Assembly (NCBI GenBank): GCA_964454025.1
Contig: CAYVRP010000024.1
Span: 17,497-81,496 of the forward strand
Reading direction: 5' to 3'
Source of the DNA: JAFGBI01 sp964454025
GTDB lineage: Bacteria; Myxococcota_A; Polyangia; Polyangiales; Polyangiaceae
Length of the DNA stretch: 64,000 nt
In this document: positions 53,439-62,155 of the stretch, one piece after another
Numbering within the stretch: the stretch's first letter is position 1
How the letters are laid out: every line of letters starts with the position of its first letter
The notes under the pieces: generated by a model
Told to the model about the DNA's origin: nothing
Seen by the model: the letters and a program-made list of their open reading frames with translations, nothing else
Databases searched by the model: none
Position numbers and translations under genes: made by a program

Positions 53439-54896
53439 TCAAGAAGGCACCGAGGCCGGCGCCGCGACCAGGATCACGGTGCGATCGCGCACCTCGACCC
53501 GGAAGCGCACCGGTCGACCGTGCCGCTGCCCAACCGCCCGCGCCCGCTGCCGCAGCCAGGCGGTGAACGCCGCCTCCGTGACGTCGTCAACCGGCTCGCC
53601 CAGCGCCTGCTTCGCCGCCAGGAATGCCTGGAAGACGCCGCGGTAATGCTGCGCGTCCGGCTCGTCGAGGTCCGGAGCTGGCTCCGGAGCGACCGGCGCC
53701 ACCGCGCTCAACCCCTCGTCGACGACGAGCGCGTCCCAGGCTCGGCCCTCGACGGAGTCCGACGACGGGGTCGCGTGTTCCACCGCGACCGCGGGGACGC
53801 CGGTCATGGCGTCGAGCAGGGAGTTGATGCGAGAGACGAGCCCGCCGAGCTCGGCGTGCTCGAGCTCCAGGCGGAGATCGGTCCGGCCATTGATGATTGC
53901 GAGCAACGCCTCCTCGATCTGCCCGATGGGACCCTGGAAGTAGTTGGCGAGGAGGTTGCCGGCGATGACCGTCAGCAACAGCCCGAGCGCGGTCACCGCC
54001 AGCACCGGCCAGAGCAGAAACCCCATGCTCTCGACCCGCGACGCCGGCACCGCCGCCACCAGCACCGCCCGCTCGCCGTACCCGGCGAGCGGGGTGACGC
54101 CGAGGAGGTGTCCGCCCGCGACGACGTCCACGCGGCTCGTCCGCCCGTCCGCGAGCGCGCGCTGCGCGGCCGCGGCGACGGCGGGCTGCCCCACGGCCGC
54201 GAGGACCTCGGCCGGCGCCTGGCCACCGTGGGCCAGCAGCCGCACCCGCCCGCCCTCCAACACCCCTGCGAGCAGCAGGCAGCCGCTCGTCAGATCTCGC
54301 GTCCGCTCCAGCCGATCGTCCGTCAATGGAGTGCCGAGGATGACGGCGCCGACGACGTCGCCGCCGTCCCCGCGCACGGGCGCGCAGCTCGCTAGCCACT
54401 GCTCCTGACGGTTGGCGTGGAGCCAGAGATCGCTGGCCGTAACGCCCGTCCGGAGCGCCTGCGCCAGCGAGGGGTACGCCTCGGCGCTCCGCTCCCCGCG
54501 CATCAGGTTCGACCCGTTCCGCCCGAGGCCCACACCGCGCGCGTCCACGAACAGCACCAGATCCGGGGCCACACGCTCGAAATCGGGCTCCAAGCGGGCG
54601 GCCTCGTGCAGGGCGTCCGCCAACGCCGTCGCCGCCTGCTGGCGCGCCGACTCCGTCCCCCCGGCGTACACAGCGCGCACGTCCGCGCCCGTCACCTGCG
54701 CGGAGAGCCAGCGCTCCGCTCGGAAGCCATCGAGCGCGAGCTGGGCGGCTGCGCTGCGCAACGCCCGCTCGGCCTCGAGCCCGCGCGCGGTCCGATCCTG
54801 GAGCACCCGAGAGAGCGAGGTCGAGAGCAGGGTGTAGGTGAGCAGGCCGACCAGGAGGAGGATGCCTGCGTTGACGAAGATGATCTTCCCGCGCAT
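53439..54896 (-). CDS. Cache-type membrane sensor without effector domain
   Basis: 485 residues from the ATG at 54896 (GGAAGG 9 nt upstream). Helix one at 4-25 (IIFVNAGILLLVGLLTYTLL), a periplasmic region of about 250 residues with double-Cache features (DLVLFVDARGVGLGRNG, GAVILGTPLTDDR, GHLLGVTPLAGYGERAVLVA), helix two at about 300-320 (LLWPVLAVTALGLLLTVIAG), a HAMP-like linker, an Ala/Pro spacer and a C-terminal domain (HYRGVFQAFLAAKQALGEPV, FRVEVRDRTVILVA). That last domain resembles a Myxococcota C-terminal module seen in FHA/HAMP proteins (MXAN_5187-like). There is no kinase, cyclase or chemoreceptor output domain. Confidence 0.78.
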   Translation of the reverse strand: MRGKIIFVNAGILLLVGLLTYTLLSTSLSRVLQDRTARGLEAERALRSAAAQLALDGFRAERWLSAQVTGADVRAVYAGGTESARQQAATALADALHEAARLEPDFERVAPDLVLFVDARGVGLGRNGSNLMRGERSAEAYPSLAQALRTGVTASDLWLHANRQEQWLASCAPVRGDGGDVVGAVILGTPLTDDRLERTRDLTSGCLLLAGVLEGGRVRLLAHGGQAPAEVLAAVGQPAVAAAAQRALADGRTSRVDVVAGGHLLGVTPLAGYGERAVLVAAVPASRVESMGFLLWPVLAVTALGLLLTVIAGNLLANYFQGPIGQIEEALLAIINGRTDLRLELEHAELGGLVSRINSLLDAMTGVPAVAVEHATPSSDSVEGRAWDALVVDEGLSAVAPVAPEPAPDLDEPDAQHYRGVFQAFLAAKQALGEPVDDVTEAAFTAWLRQRARAVGQRHGRPVRFRVEVRDRTVILVAAPASVPS

Positions 54897-55098
54897 CGTC
54901 GTCCGCCCCTTCCATCGGCGGCACCCCCAGGCACCGTCCGGCTCCCGCCGCGAACCCAGCTCAGGCAGGGTAGACGAGCGCACCGGGTCGCGTAAACCGC
55001 GCGCACCGACCCGCTGGCGGGAGGGGCACCGGCAAGGGACGCGCGCGGTCTGGAGGGGGGGCCGCGCCAACCCGATCCCACCGATACCGACCGCGCCC

Positions 55099-55127
55099 TT
55101 GCCGGGACCGGAGAGCTGGACTAGACC
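55099..55127 (+). promoter_or_regulatory. Promoter for tRNA-His
   Basis: TTGCCG (55099-55104), 17-bp spacer, TAGACC (55122-55127), about 50 nt before the tRNA. Confidence 0.4.
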
Positions 55128-55177
55128 CCCAGCGCCAACGCGGTCCGCGCCGCAGCCGTGGATGCCGGACCGACCCC

Positions 55178-55250
55178 GGTGGGTGTAGCTCAGTGGTAGA
55201 GCACTGGATTGTGGCTCCAGGTGTCGCGGGTTCGATCCCCGTCACTCACC
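55178..55250 (+). tRNA. tRNA-His (GUG anticodon)
   Basis: Cloverleaf with the His-specific extra 5' G (55178) opposite discriminator C (55250). Acceptor GTGGGTG pairs with CACTCAC (one G-T), D stem GCTC/GAGC, anticodon stem CTGGA/TCCAG with loop TTGTGGC, T stem GCGGG/CCCGT (one G-T) with loop TTCGATC. The 3' CCA is not encoded (next bases CGAG), so it must be added after transcription. Confidence 0.96.
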
Positions 55251-55260
55251 CGAGAACAGT

Positions 55261-55311
55261 GACGCGCGCGGGCGCGCGGTGAGCCCGTGCCTGCGCGCCG
55301 AGCGGCGCGTC
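55261..55311 (+). terminator. Nested GC hairpin after tRNA-His
   Basis: Outer stem GACGCGC (55261-55267) with GCGCGTC (55305-55311) and inner stem GGCGCGC (55271-55277) with GCGCGCC (55293-55299), loop 15 nt, beginning 10 nt past the tRNA end. There is no T-run, but the position and strength suggest a terminator or 3' processing guide. The following 260 nt to the next gene show no other feature. Confidence 0.45.
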
Positions 55312-55570
55312 CCAGGGGGGAACCGCCGGGCCTCGCGCGGGCGTTTGCCCGGGGGCCGAGCAGGCCCTCCCGGCCGCGCCGCCGGCCCCCGCTCAGGGTC
55401 CCGGCCCGGCTCCGGGGCGAGGGCGAACCTCGCCGCCCTGGGCTCTCGGTCGCCCAGGACCGCATGGTGCCCCTCACCGCCGCCGCACCCTGGCCCCGCG
55501 GAGCCCATTTCGCTCCGATGGGGGATTGGGCTAAGGAAGCCGATGTAGGATACTCCGAAGGGGAACCTCC

Positions 55571-56149
55571 ATGAACCGCCGTCATCCTGCACCTTGCCTG
55601 GCTCACCCGCGCTCGAAGCGAGCGCGGCTCTCCTTCACCGCCGCCGTCGCACTGGTGACGCTGGTCGCTTGCACCGACTCCCCTGGCCCCGCGCCGCGCG
55701 CCTCCTCGCGCGTGGCGCCCATCACGGGCGGCTGCGGCAACGGCCCGTACCTCATCCCGGCGAACGGTACCCCGACGACGGAGACGACGGTGGGGACGCG
55801 CGTGGAGGACGGCAAGGCGGGCGCGGACGTCGCATGCTCGGTCCGACAGTCGGGGTCCGGCTACTCGATCCGAGGCTCGATCAAGCAGGGGTCCTCGTTC
55901 TTCGTGACGGGTCAGGTGGCGCAGTCCGGCGAGGGCACCTACTCCGGGACCGGATCGATCACCTTCTACGCACCCGCCGCGGACACCATCTCCTCGAACA
56001 CCTGCAACATCACCGTATCGGCGGTGCAGGAGATCGGCGAGGGCAAGGTGTGGGCATCGGCCAGCTGCACGAACTCGCGCCAGGGTTCAGCAGCCGGGCA
56101 GTCCTGCGACTTCACCGCGTCGTTCATCCTGGAGAACTGCGAGAGCTGA
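55571..56149 (+). CDS. Hypothetical beta-rich lipoprotein
   Basis: 192 residues; ATG at 55571 with AAGGGGA 6 nt upstream. A long basic N-terminus leads to a lipoprotein signal ending LVTLVAC (about Cys34). The mature part is small-residue and beta-rich (SVRQSGSGYSIRGSIKQGSS, GTYSGTGSITFYAP) with several cysteines (GGCGN, DVACS, NTCNI, ASCTN, QSCDF, ENCES), giving about three disulfides. Secreted proteins of this form are common in Polyangia. No known domain is recognised. It stands alone between tRNA-His and the phosphatase gene. Confidence 0.7.
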   Translation: MNRRHPAPCLAHPRSKRARLSFTAAVALVTLVACTDSPGPAPRASSRVAPITGGCGNGPYLIPANGTPTTETTVGTRVEDGKAGADVACSVRQSGSGYSIRGSIKQGSSFFVTGQVAQSGEGTYSGTGSITFYAPAADTISSNTCNITVSAVQEIGEGKVWASASCTNSRQGSAAGQSCDFTASFILENCES

Positions 56150-56208
56150 GGCCACGCCACAGCGCAGCCGAACCCCTCGGGGCGAAGCGAGCGCGTGCTG
56201 CTCCGCCG

Positions 56209-57213
56209 TCAGCCCGCAGGGTCCTTCTCCGCGGCCAGGCCCTCCCCGGGTGACGCCCCCCCAGCCGACGTCGCCGCCGGAGCGGCGCCCGTCGAAGGGG
56301 CGGCGCCGCTGACCGCCGCGGCGCTCCCCGCCTCGCCCGCCTCGATCGCGGCGGGCACGTCAGGGGGCGCGGCCGCGCTCTCCGCGGCGGGCGCGGCCGC
56401 CTCCGCGCCGGGCACCCCTCCCGGGTCCTCCGCGATCCGGACGATCACCGCGGTGATGTTGTCTTCGCCGCCGTGTTCGTTCGCCATCCCCACCAGACGC
56501 CTACAGGCGTCCTGCAGGTCGGGGGTTTCCAGGACGACCGAGAGGATCTCCTGGTCGTCGATCATCCCGCTGAGGCCATCCGAGCACAGCACGTAGAGGT
56601 CCCCGTTCTGACACTCGTCGCTCTGCAGGTCCACCGTCACGTGGTCCTGCATGCCCAGCGCGCGGGTGATCACGTTCTTCGGGAGCTCACTGCGCTGCTC
56701 CTCGGTCAATTCCGGCATCGCGAGCAGGTAGTCGTTCACGAGCGAGTGATCGCGGGTCATCAGGCGGATCTCACCGTCCCGGATGCGGTAGGCGCGGCTG
56801 TCCCCGACGTGCCCGATGTACATCCGCCGCTTCTTCGCGCTGAAGAGCGCGCCCACCACCGTGGTGCCCATGCCGTGGCACTCCCGGAGGCGCGCGCTCC
56901 GCTCGATGATCTGGCGGTTCGCGATGCGGATCCCGGTGAGCAGCCGGTTCTCCTCCTCGGAGAGGCGAGCGTCGAAGTGGAAGGGCCAGGTCACGTCCTC
57001 GACCGCCGTAGCGCGGAAGAAGTCGACGATCGCGTCGGTCGCCAGGCGGCTGGCGACGGCGCCGGCGCGGTGACCACCCATGCCATCCGCGACCACGTAG
57101 AGTTCCTGATCGTTCAGGATCGCGAAGCTGTCCTCGTTGTGGGCACGCTGGAGCCCGACGTCGCTGATGCCGGCAGCCACCGCGCGCAAGCGGACTTCCT
57201 TCTCCTCGGTCAC
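56209..57213 (-). CDS. PP2C-type Ser/Thr protein phosphatase
   Basis: 334 residues. Residues about 8-255 are a PP2C (PPM) domain with all metal-binding motifs: RAHNEDSFAI, VVADGMGGHRAGAVAS, GMGTTVVGALF, HVGDSRAYRI, VLCSDGLSGMI, HGGEDNITAVIV. The C-terminal about 75 residues are an Ala/Pro/Gly-rich tail without visible domains. Such enzymes remove phosphate from Ser/Thr and oppose Hanks-type kinases in the cytoplasm. In this window two kinases (9215-10561, 58326-59729) and several FHA proteins could share its circuit. The next gene on this strand upstream is frr, with a 281-nt gap, so it is probably monocistronic. Confidence 0.93.
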   Translation of the reverse strand: MTEEKEVRLRAVAAGISDVGLQRAHNEDSFAILNDQELYVVADGMGGHRAGAVASRLATDAIVDFFRATAVEDVTWPFHFDARLSEEENRLLTGIRIANRQIIERSARLRECHGMGTTVVGALFSAKKRRMYIGHVGDSRAYRIRDGEIRLMTRDHSLVNDYLLAMPELTEEQRSELPKNVITRALGMQDHVTVDLQSDECQNGDLYVLCSDGLSGMIDDQEILSVVLETPDLQDACRRLVGMANEHGGEDNITAVIVRIAEDPGGVPGAEAAAPAAESAAAPPDVPAAIEAGEAGSAAAVSGAAPSTGAAPAATSAGGASPGEGLAAEKDPAG

Positions 57214-57494
57214 TCGACGCCCCAGGGTTTCACCGCGGTGCCAGCCCTCAAAGGTTTCACGGCCGGCTCGACGTTGTCAAGGCGGCCTCGCCCAGGCCGC
57301 GGGCGCGCCGGCAGCGCTCGGCTCGCCACGGCATGGAGGCGCCGCGCCTCGCCCACGCCGTGACCGGCTGGATGCGATCTCCGCCGCGGAGGAGGAGGCG
57401 CTCGAGCTGACCCGACTGCGCATGCCGAGCCCGGACCGACGGCCCGCGGCGCGGAGTGAGGCGGACGGCGCCGGCGGCGACGGACACGGTAGCC

Positions 57495-58052
57495 TCAGAC
57501 GACGAGGATGTCCTTCTCCTTCGCGGCCACCACGACATCGACCTCCGCCACGGCCTCGTGGACGAGATCCTCGGCTCGCTTCTTGGCTCGCTCGACCTGA
57601 TCCTCGCTCGCCGCGCCGTCCTTCTTGATCTCGTTGAGCATGTCGAGACAATCGTGACGCGCCTTGCGGATGGCGACCTTCGTCTCCTCGCCGGTGCGCT
57701 TGGCGATCTTCACCAGGTCGCGCCGGCGCTCCTCGCTCAACGGCGGGACCGGGATCCGGATCAGATCCCCGTCCACCTGGGGGTTGAAGCCGAGGTCGCT
57801 TTCCCGGATCGCCTTGTCGATCGCCTGCACCTGCTTCCTCTCCCACGGCTTGACCGTGATCAGGCGCGGCTCGGGGACGGCCACGGTGGCCATCTGGGCG
57901 ATGGGCGTCTGCTGCCCGTAGTAGTCGACGCGAACCGAGTCCAGCATGGCAGCGTTGGCGCGACCGGTGCGGAGCTTGCCGAGGTCCCGCTTCAACGCCT
58001 CGATCGCCTTGCCCATCGCAGCACGGAGCTCACCGAGCACTTCTTCGATCAT
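57495..58052 (-). CDS. frr: Ribosome recycling factor
   Basis: 185 residues from the ATG at 58052 (GAGAGGG 7 nt upstream); the much longer open frame to 58763 runs through the neighbouring kinase gene on the other strand and is not used. Classic RRF: LRTGRANAAMLDSVRVDYYG, TPIAQMATVAVPEPRLI, DLGFNPQVDGDLIRIPVPPL, RRDLVKIAKRTGEETKVAIR. RRF splits post-termination ribosomes together with EF-G. In many bacteria frr follows pyrH, which is not adjacent here. Divergent from the Ser/Thr kinase. Confidence 0.97.
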   Translation of the reverse strand: MIEEVLGELRAAMGKAIEALKRDLGKLRTGRANAAMLDSVRVDYYGQQTPIAQMATVAVPEPRLITVKPWERKQVQAIDKAIRESDLGFNPQVDGDLIRIPVPPLSEERRRDLVKIAKRTGEETKVAIRKARHDCLDMLNEIKKDGAASEDQVERAKKRAEDLVHEAVAEVDVVVAAKEKDILVV

Positions 58053-58325
58053 CGTCCAGCCCTCTCGATCGGCTGGCTCTATAACATCGGCCCCGACCCG
58101 CCGCGACCCCTCAGCCGCGGGGCGCGACCCCCGGCCGGCGCCGCGGGCACACCCCGCAGCGACCGAACGGTGCCCGCGAGGTGCGGGCCTCGCGGGCACG
58201 CAGGGACGTCGGCCGCCGCCACCGGGCCACGGGGCCAGACCGCGAGGAATTGGTCGAGCGGCGGCAAGGGTATTCCCACCGAGCCGGCGCGCTGCCAAGG
58301 TCGAAGAGGCCTCGCCTCCCGCCCG

Positions 58326-59729
58326 ATGCCTGACAGCGCACCCAGCCTGACCGAGCGAGCCAAGCGACGTGTCGGCGCGGTCCTGGCTGAGAAGTGGACC
58401 ATCGAGCGCCTGATCGGAGTGGGCGGGACGGCCGCCGTGTACGTCGGAGTGCACCGCAACAAGAAGCGCGCCGCGATCAAGGTCCTGCACCCGGAGCTGT
58501 CCGTCGACCCCTACCTCCGCGCGCGCTTCCTCCGGGAAGGATACGTCGCCAACACCGTGGGCCACCCGGGAGCGGTCCGCGTCGACGACGACGACGTGAC
58601 CGAGGATGGATCCGTCTTTCTGGTCATGGAGTTGCTCGACGGGGAAACCGTCAACTCGCGCTGGAACCGGAAGTCCCGACGGATGAACCAGGCCGAGGTG
58701 CTCTGGATCGGCGAGCAGGTCCTGGACGTGCTCGACGCGGCGCACGCCAAGGGGATCGTGCACCGGGACATCAAGCCGGAGAACCTGTTCATCACCCGGG
58801 ACGGCGTGCTCAAGGTGCTCGACTTCGGCATCGCCCAGCTACGTGAGCCGAATGCCCGTGCGACCACCACCCGCAGCGGCATGAGCATGGGCACCCCGGC
58901 CTACATGGCCCCCGAGCAGGCGCGGGGGCGCTGGGAGGAGGTGGACGTCCGGACCGACCTTTGGGCCGTCGGGGCGGTCCTCTTCGCGCTGCTCACCGGA
59001 CGTCTCGTGCACGAGGCCGACACCGCGAACGAGGCGCTGGCCAAGGCGATGTCGAACCCGTCACGACCGATCCGCGAGCTCTGCCCCGAGGTCCCCGAGT
59101 CGGTGGCGGTGGTCATCGACCGGGCGCTCGCCTACCACAAGCGGCACCGCTTCGCCTCGGCCGCCGAGATGCGCGCCGCGCTGCGCGACGGCGTGCGCGG
59201 GTTGCCGGTGCACACCCCGGCGCTCACCATCCCGGACGGGGACGAGTCGCGCGACGCCGGCCTCGGGTCCACGGTCGCGGCGCTGCGCGCCAGTCGCGGC
59301 CGCTCGCTCGCGCCCAAAGGCTCCGGTTGGTGGGCCGCCGTCCTGGGAGCGACGATCGTCCTCGCGGTGCTCGCGGCGCTGGCGCTCTCCCGCCCGTTCG
59401 CGCCGAGCGAGGGCGCCCGCGCCCCCCTGGGGGGCATCGAGTCGAACCGCCCGGTCGCTGAGCGAAAGCCGGTGGTGGCGCCGGTATCGACGCCACCGGC
59501 ACCAGCGCCGACCGCCACGCGCCCCCCCAGACGGTCCGCGGCGACCCCCGCGCGGCGCCCCCCCGGCGCGCCCGGCGCCAGCCTGCCGGCGGGTCCGGAC
59601 AGCCCCGACAGCGCCGCCACGGGCGATCCCGACGCCGACGCGCGCATCGCCCCGCCCGGCGCGGACTGTGACCCCCCCTATCGGCTCGACGAGCGTGGGA
59701 TCAAGCGCTTCCGCGCCGAGTGCTTGTGA
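58326..59729 (+). CDS. Membrane Ser/Thr protein kinase
   Basis: 467 residues from the ATG at 58326; the frame is open to 57456 only because it crosses frr antisense. Kinase domain about 24-285: Gly loop GVGGTAAVYVG (third Gly of GxGxxG replaced by Ala), Lys52 in AAIKVL, HRDIKPENLF, DFGIAQL and MAPEQARGRW. One membrane helix (about 337-358, WWAAVLGATIVLAVLAALAL), then a Pro/Ala-rich region and a short end, CDPPYRLDERGIKRFRAECL, a tail motif recurrent in myxobacterial kinases. It should be anchored in the inner membrane with the tail outside. The FHA-GGDEF gene follows 51 nt later on the same strand and may be cotranscribed. Confidence 0.9.
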   Translation: MPDSAPSLTERAKRRVGAVLAEKWTIERLIGVGGTAAVYVGVHRNKKRAAIKVLHPELSVDPYLRARFLREGYVANTVGHPGAVRVDDDDVTEDGSVFLVMELLDGETVNSRWNRKSRRMNQAEVLWIGEQVLDVLDAAHAKGIVHRDIKPENLFITRDGVLKVLDFGIAQLREPNARATTTRSGMSMGTPAYMAPEQARGRWEEVDVRTDLWAVGAVLFALLTGRLVHEADTANEALAKAMSNPSRPIRELCPEVPESVAVVIDRALAYHKRHRFASAAEMRAALRDGVRGLPVHTPALTIPDGDESRDAGLGSTVAALRASRGRSLAPKGSGWWAAVLGATIVLAVLAALALSRPFAPSEGARAPLGGIESNRPVAERKPVVAPVSTPPAPAPTATRPPRRSAATPARRPPGAPGASLPAGPDSPDSAATGDPDADARIAPPGADCDPPYRLDERGIKRFRAECL

Positions 59730-59780
59730 GCCCACCGCCGCGCTCGGTCATGGCTCTGACGGCGTGCAACCAGTCGTGGC

Positions 59781-61004
59781 ATGCTGCGCCTCGTGACGGC
59801 GCGTGACCCACATCCCCCGCGCAGCCCGGCCGAGGGGTTTCCCCCAGAGCGCTCCGTAGCCGGCAGCCGCGCGGAAACCGGCCCGGCGATAACCGTGCCG
59901 GCGATGCCGGCCGTTGGCAGACCGGAGCCGAGCCCCGAGTCCACTCGCGAGGACGGCGCGCGGGCACCGCTGATGCCTCCCGAGCCGCCCACCAACGCGC
60001 CCGTGGTCCGGATCTCCGCCGTCGACGCCGGCCGGGTGACGCGATTCTCCGATCCGCCGCTGTCGAGCGGGCGCGGCTCGCTCGTCTTTCGCTCGCTCCT
60101 GCCCGACGAGGCACGCGACACGGATCCGGACCGCTCGACGGAGGTGGACCTCGTCCCGCTGGCCCCCACCGCGAGGGACCGGGCGCTCCTGCTCCGCCTC
60201 GACGGTGCCTCGGCCGGCGAGGTGCTTTCCGTCGAGGGTGAGCTGGTCCTGCTCGGGCGCCACCCCCCCGAGGGGATCACCGTGAACGATCCGGGCGTGA
60301 GCCGGGTGCACGCGGCCCTGTGCCGCCGCGATGGGCGGCACGTCGTCGAGGACCGCGGCTCGCGCAACGGCACGTTCGTCAACGGCGTACGCGTCGAGAC
60401 CTGCGCCCTGAACGATGGCGACACCCTGCAGCTCGGTCCGCGGGCGGCTTTCCGCTACACTTGGGCCGACGCGCACCAGGAAGAGCTGCTCCGGCAGCTC
60501 TTCGACTCGAGCAAGCGAGACGCGCTGACCGGCGCGTTCAACCGCCAGCACTTCGAGGAGCGGCTGAACGCGGAGGTGGCCTACGCCCAGCGGCACGGGG
60601 CGGACGTGGGGCTCGTGCTCTTCGACCTCGACCACTTCAAGCGCGTGAACGACACGCACGGACATCCGGCGGGCGACGCGGTGCTCCGCCAGGTGGCAGG
60701 GATCGTGGCCCAGCGGCTGCGGGCGGAGGACGTCTTCGCCCGCGTAGGCGGCGAGGAGTTCGTGGTGATCCTCCGGAGCTCCAACCTCAAGGCCGTCGCC
60801 CGGGTGGGCGAGCGGCTGCGCGCGGCCGTCTCGACCTCCCCCGTCCATCACGAGGGACACCTCATCCCGATCTCGATCAGCGTCGGGTGCGCCGCCTTGC
60901 GGCCGCGCGACGAGCGCGGCGCGCAGGAACTGGTCGAGGTGGCCGATCGGCGGCTATACGCTGCCAAGAACGGCGGCCGCAACCGCGTGGTGGCGAGCGA
61001 CTGA
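59781..61004 (+). CDS. FHA-GGDEF diguanylate cyclase
   Basis: 407 residues, no membrane segment. A disordered N-terminus (to about 130) is followed by an FHA domain (about 137-232: LLGRHPPEGITVNDPGVSRV, EDRGSRNGTFVNGVRV) and a GGDEF domain (about 245-405: RDALTGAFNRQHFEERL, FDLDHFKRVNDTHGHPAGD, GGEEFVVIL). The active-site variant GGEEF is catalytically competent in known enzymes. An inhibitory I-site (RAED, five residues before GGEEF) is present, so c-di-GMP feedback is expected. The FHA domain suggests control by Thr phosphorylation, and a Ser/Thr kinase lies immediately upstream. Start at 59781; a few in-frame alternatives lie within the disordered region. Confidence 0.9.
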   Translation: MLRLVTARDPHPPRSPAEGFPPERSVAGSRAETGPAITVPAMPAVGRPEPSPESTREDGARAPLMPPEPPTNAPVVRISAVDAGRVTRFSDPPLSSGRGSLVFRSLLPDEARDTDPDRSTEVDLVPLAPTARDRALLLRLDGASAGEVLSVEGELVLLGRHPPEGITVNDPGVSRVHAALCRRDGRHVVEDRGSRNGTFVNGVRVETCALNDGDTLQLGPRAAFRYTWADAHQEELLRQLFDSSKRDALTGAFNRQHFEERLNAEVAYAQRHGADVGLVLFDLDHFKRVNDTHGHPAGDAVLRQVAGIVAQRLRAEDVFARVGGEEFVVILRSSNLKAVARVGERLRAAVSTSPVHHEGHLIPISISVGCAALRPRDERGAQELVEVADRRLYAAKNGGRNRVVASD

Positions 61005-61233
61005 TCCCGGACGGCCGGGCCGCGCCCCGGAGGCCCCCGCCCCCTGGCGAGCGCGCGCGAGGGCTGGCCCGACCCCGCCGGGCCGCAGCGAGGCGGCACC
61101 CCGAGCCGTCCGCGGGGTCCGCCGGGGAGATCCGGCGAGGACGACGGCGCCGGCCGTGCCCGTGCGCCGCGTCCTCGGCGCCCCGGTCACGCGGACGTGC
61201 GAGGAGGCGGCGCGCTGCACTAGGCTGGAGGCG

Positions 61234-62127
61234 ATGACCACCGGACGGATCGGCATCGACCTCGGGGGCTCGAAGATCGAGGCGTTGTTCCTCGACGCCG
61301 ACGGCAACGAGGTGGAGCGCGAGCGCGTCGCCACACCCCCCGCCTACGAGCCCACGATCGACCTCATCGCGACGCTGGTGACTCGCCTCGAGGCCCACCA
61401 TGGGCCGGCGACGGTGGGCGTCGGCATGCCAGGGACCCTGGTCCCGTCCACCGGGCTGGTGAAGAACGCCAACCGCGCCTGGCTCAACGGGCGCGCGTTC
61501 CGTCGCGATCTGGAGCGGACCCTGGGGCGCGTCGTCCGTTGCGCGAACGACGGCGACTGCTGCGCGGCGTCAGAGGCGCTGGATGGCGCCGGGGCGGGCG
61601 CCCGGGTGGTCTTCGCTGCGGTCATCGGGACCGGTTGCGGCGCGGGCATCGCCATCGACGGGCGACCCTGGCCCGGCGCCAGCGGCGTCTGCGGCGAGTG
61701 GGGGCACAACGCGCTGCCCTGGCCCGAGCCGGACGAGTATCCGGGCCCGCCGTGCACCTGCGGCAAGCGCGGGTGCATCGAGGCGTGGATCGCCGGCCCC
61801 GCGCTGGTGGAAGACCACCGGCGCCGCACGGGCGCCGCGCTGACCAGCCCGGAGATCGCGCGTCTCGCCGAGCGCGGCGAGCCTGCCGCCGCCGAGACGC
61901 TGGCGCGCTGGGAGTCGCGGCTCGCGCGATCCCTGGCCACCGTCGTCAATCTGCTCGACCCCGATGTCATCGTCCTCGGCGGCGGGCTCTCGAACCTGGA
62001 GGGAATCTACGCTACCCTGCCCGCGCGCGTGGCGACGCACGTCTTCGGCGGCGAGTGCGCGACGGCCTTCCGGCGGGCACGGCACGGCGACGCGAGCGGG
62101 GTGCGCGGCGCGGCGCTGCTCTGGTGA
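61234..62127 (+). CDS. ROK-family sugar kinase (fructokinase-like)
   Basis: 297 residues from the ATG at 61234 (GGAG nearby; open frame upstream to 61156 not used). ROK features: ATP loop IGIDLGGSKIEAL, GVGMPGTL, CANDGDCCAASEA, GTGCGAGIAIDGR, GEWGHNALPW and the zinc-binding CTCGKRGCIEAW, followed by DPDVIVLGGGLSN. Such proteins phosphorylate hexoses using ATP in the cytoplasm; a Mak/fructokinase role fits the GEWGHN type, although glucose or glucosamine cannot be excluded. All motifs are intact. It is convergent with ychF (28-nt gap) and alone in its unit. Confidence 0.88.
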   Translation: MTTGRIGIDLGGSKIEALFLDADGNEVERERVATPPAYEPTIDLIATLVTRLEAHHGPATVGVGMPGTLVPSTGLVKNANRAWLNGRAFRRDLERTLGRVVRCANDGDCCAASEALDGAGAGARVVFAAVIGTGCGAGIAIDGRPWPGASGVCGEWGHNALPWPEPDEYPGPPCTCGKRGCIEAWIAGPALVEDHRRRTGAALTSPEIARLAERGEPAAAETLARWESRLARSLATVVNLLDPDVIVLGGGLSNLEGIYATLPARVATHVFGGECATAFRRARHGDASGVRGAALLW

Positions 62128-62155
62128 GCAGCGCACGAGCGCCGGGACGCCCCGC

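Noticed and set aside
57456..58325. Far-upstream start for the second Ser/Thr kinase
   Set aside because: The extension crosses frr antisense and is not kinase-like; ATG 58326 gives a proper N-terminus.
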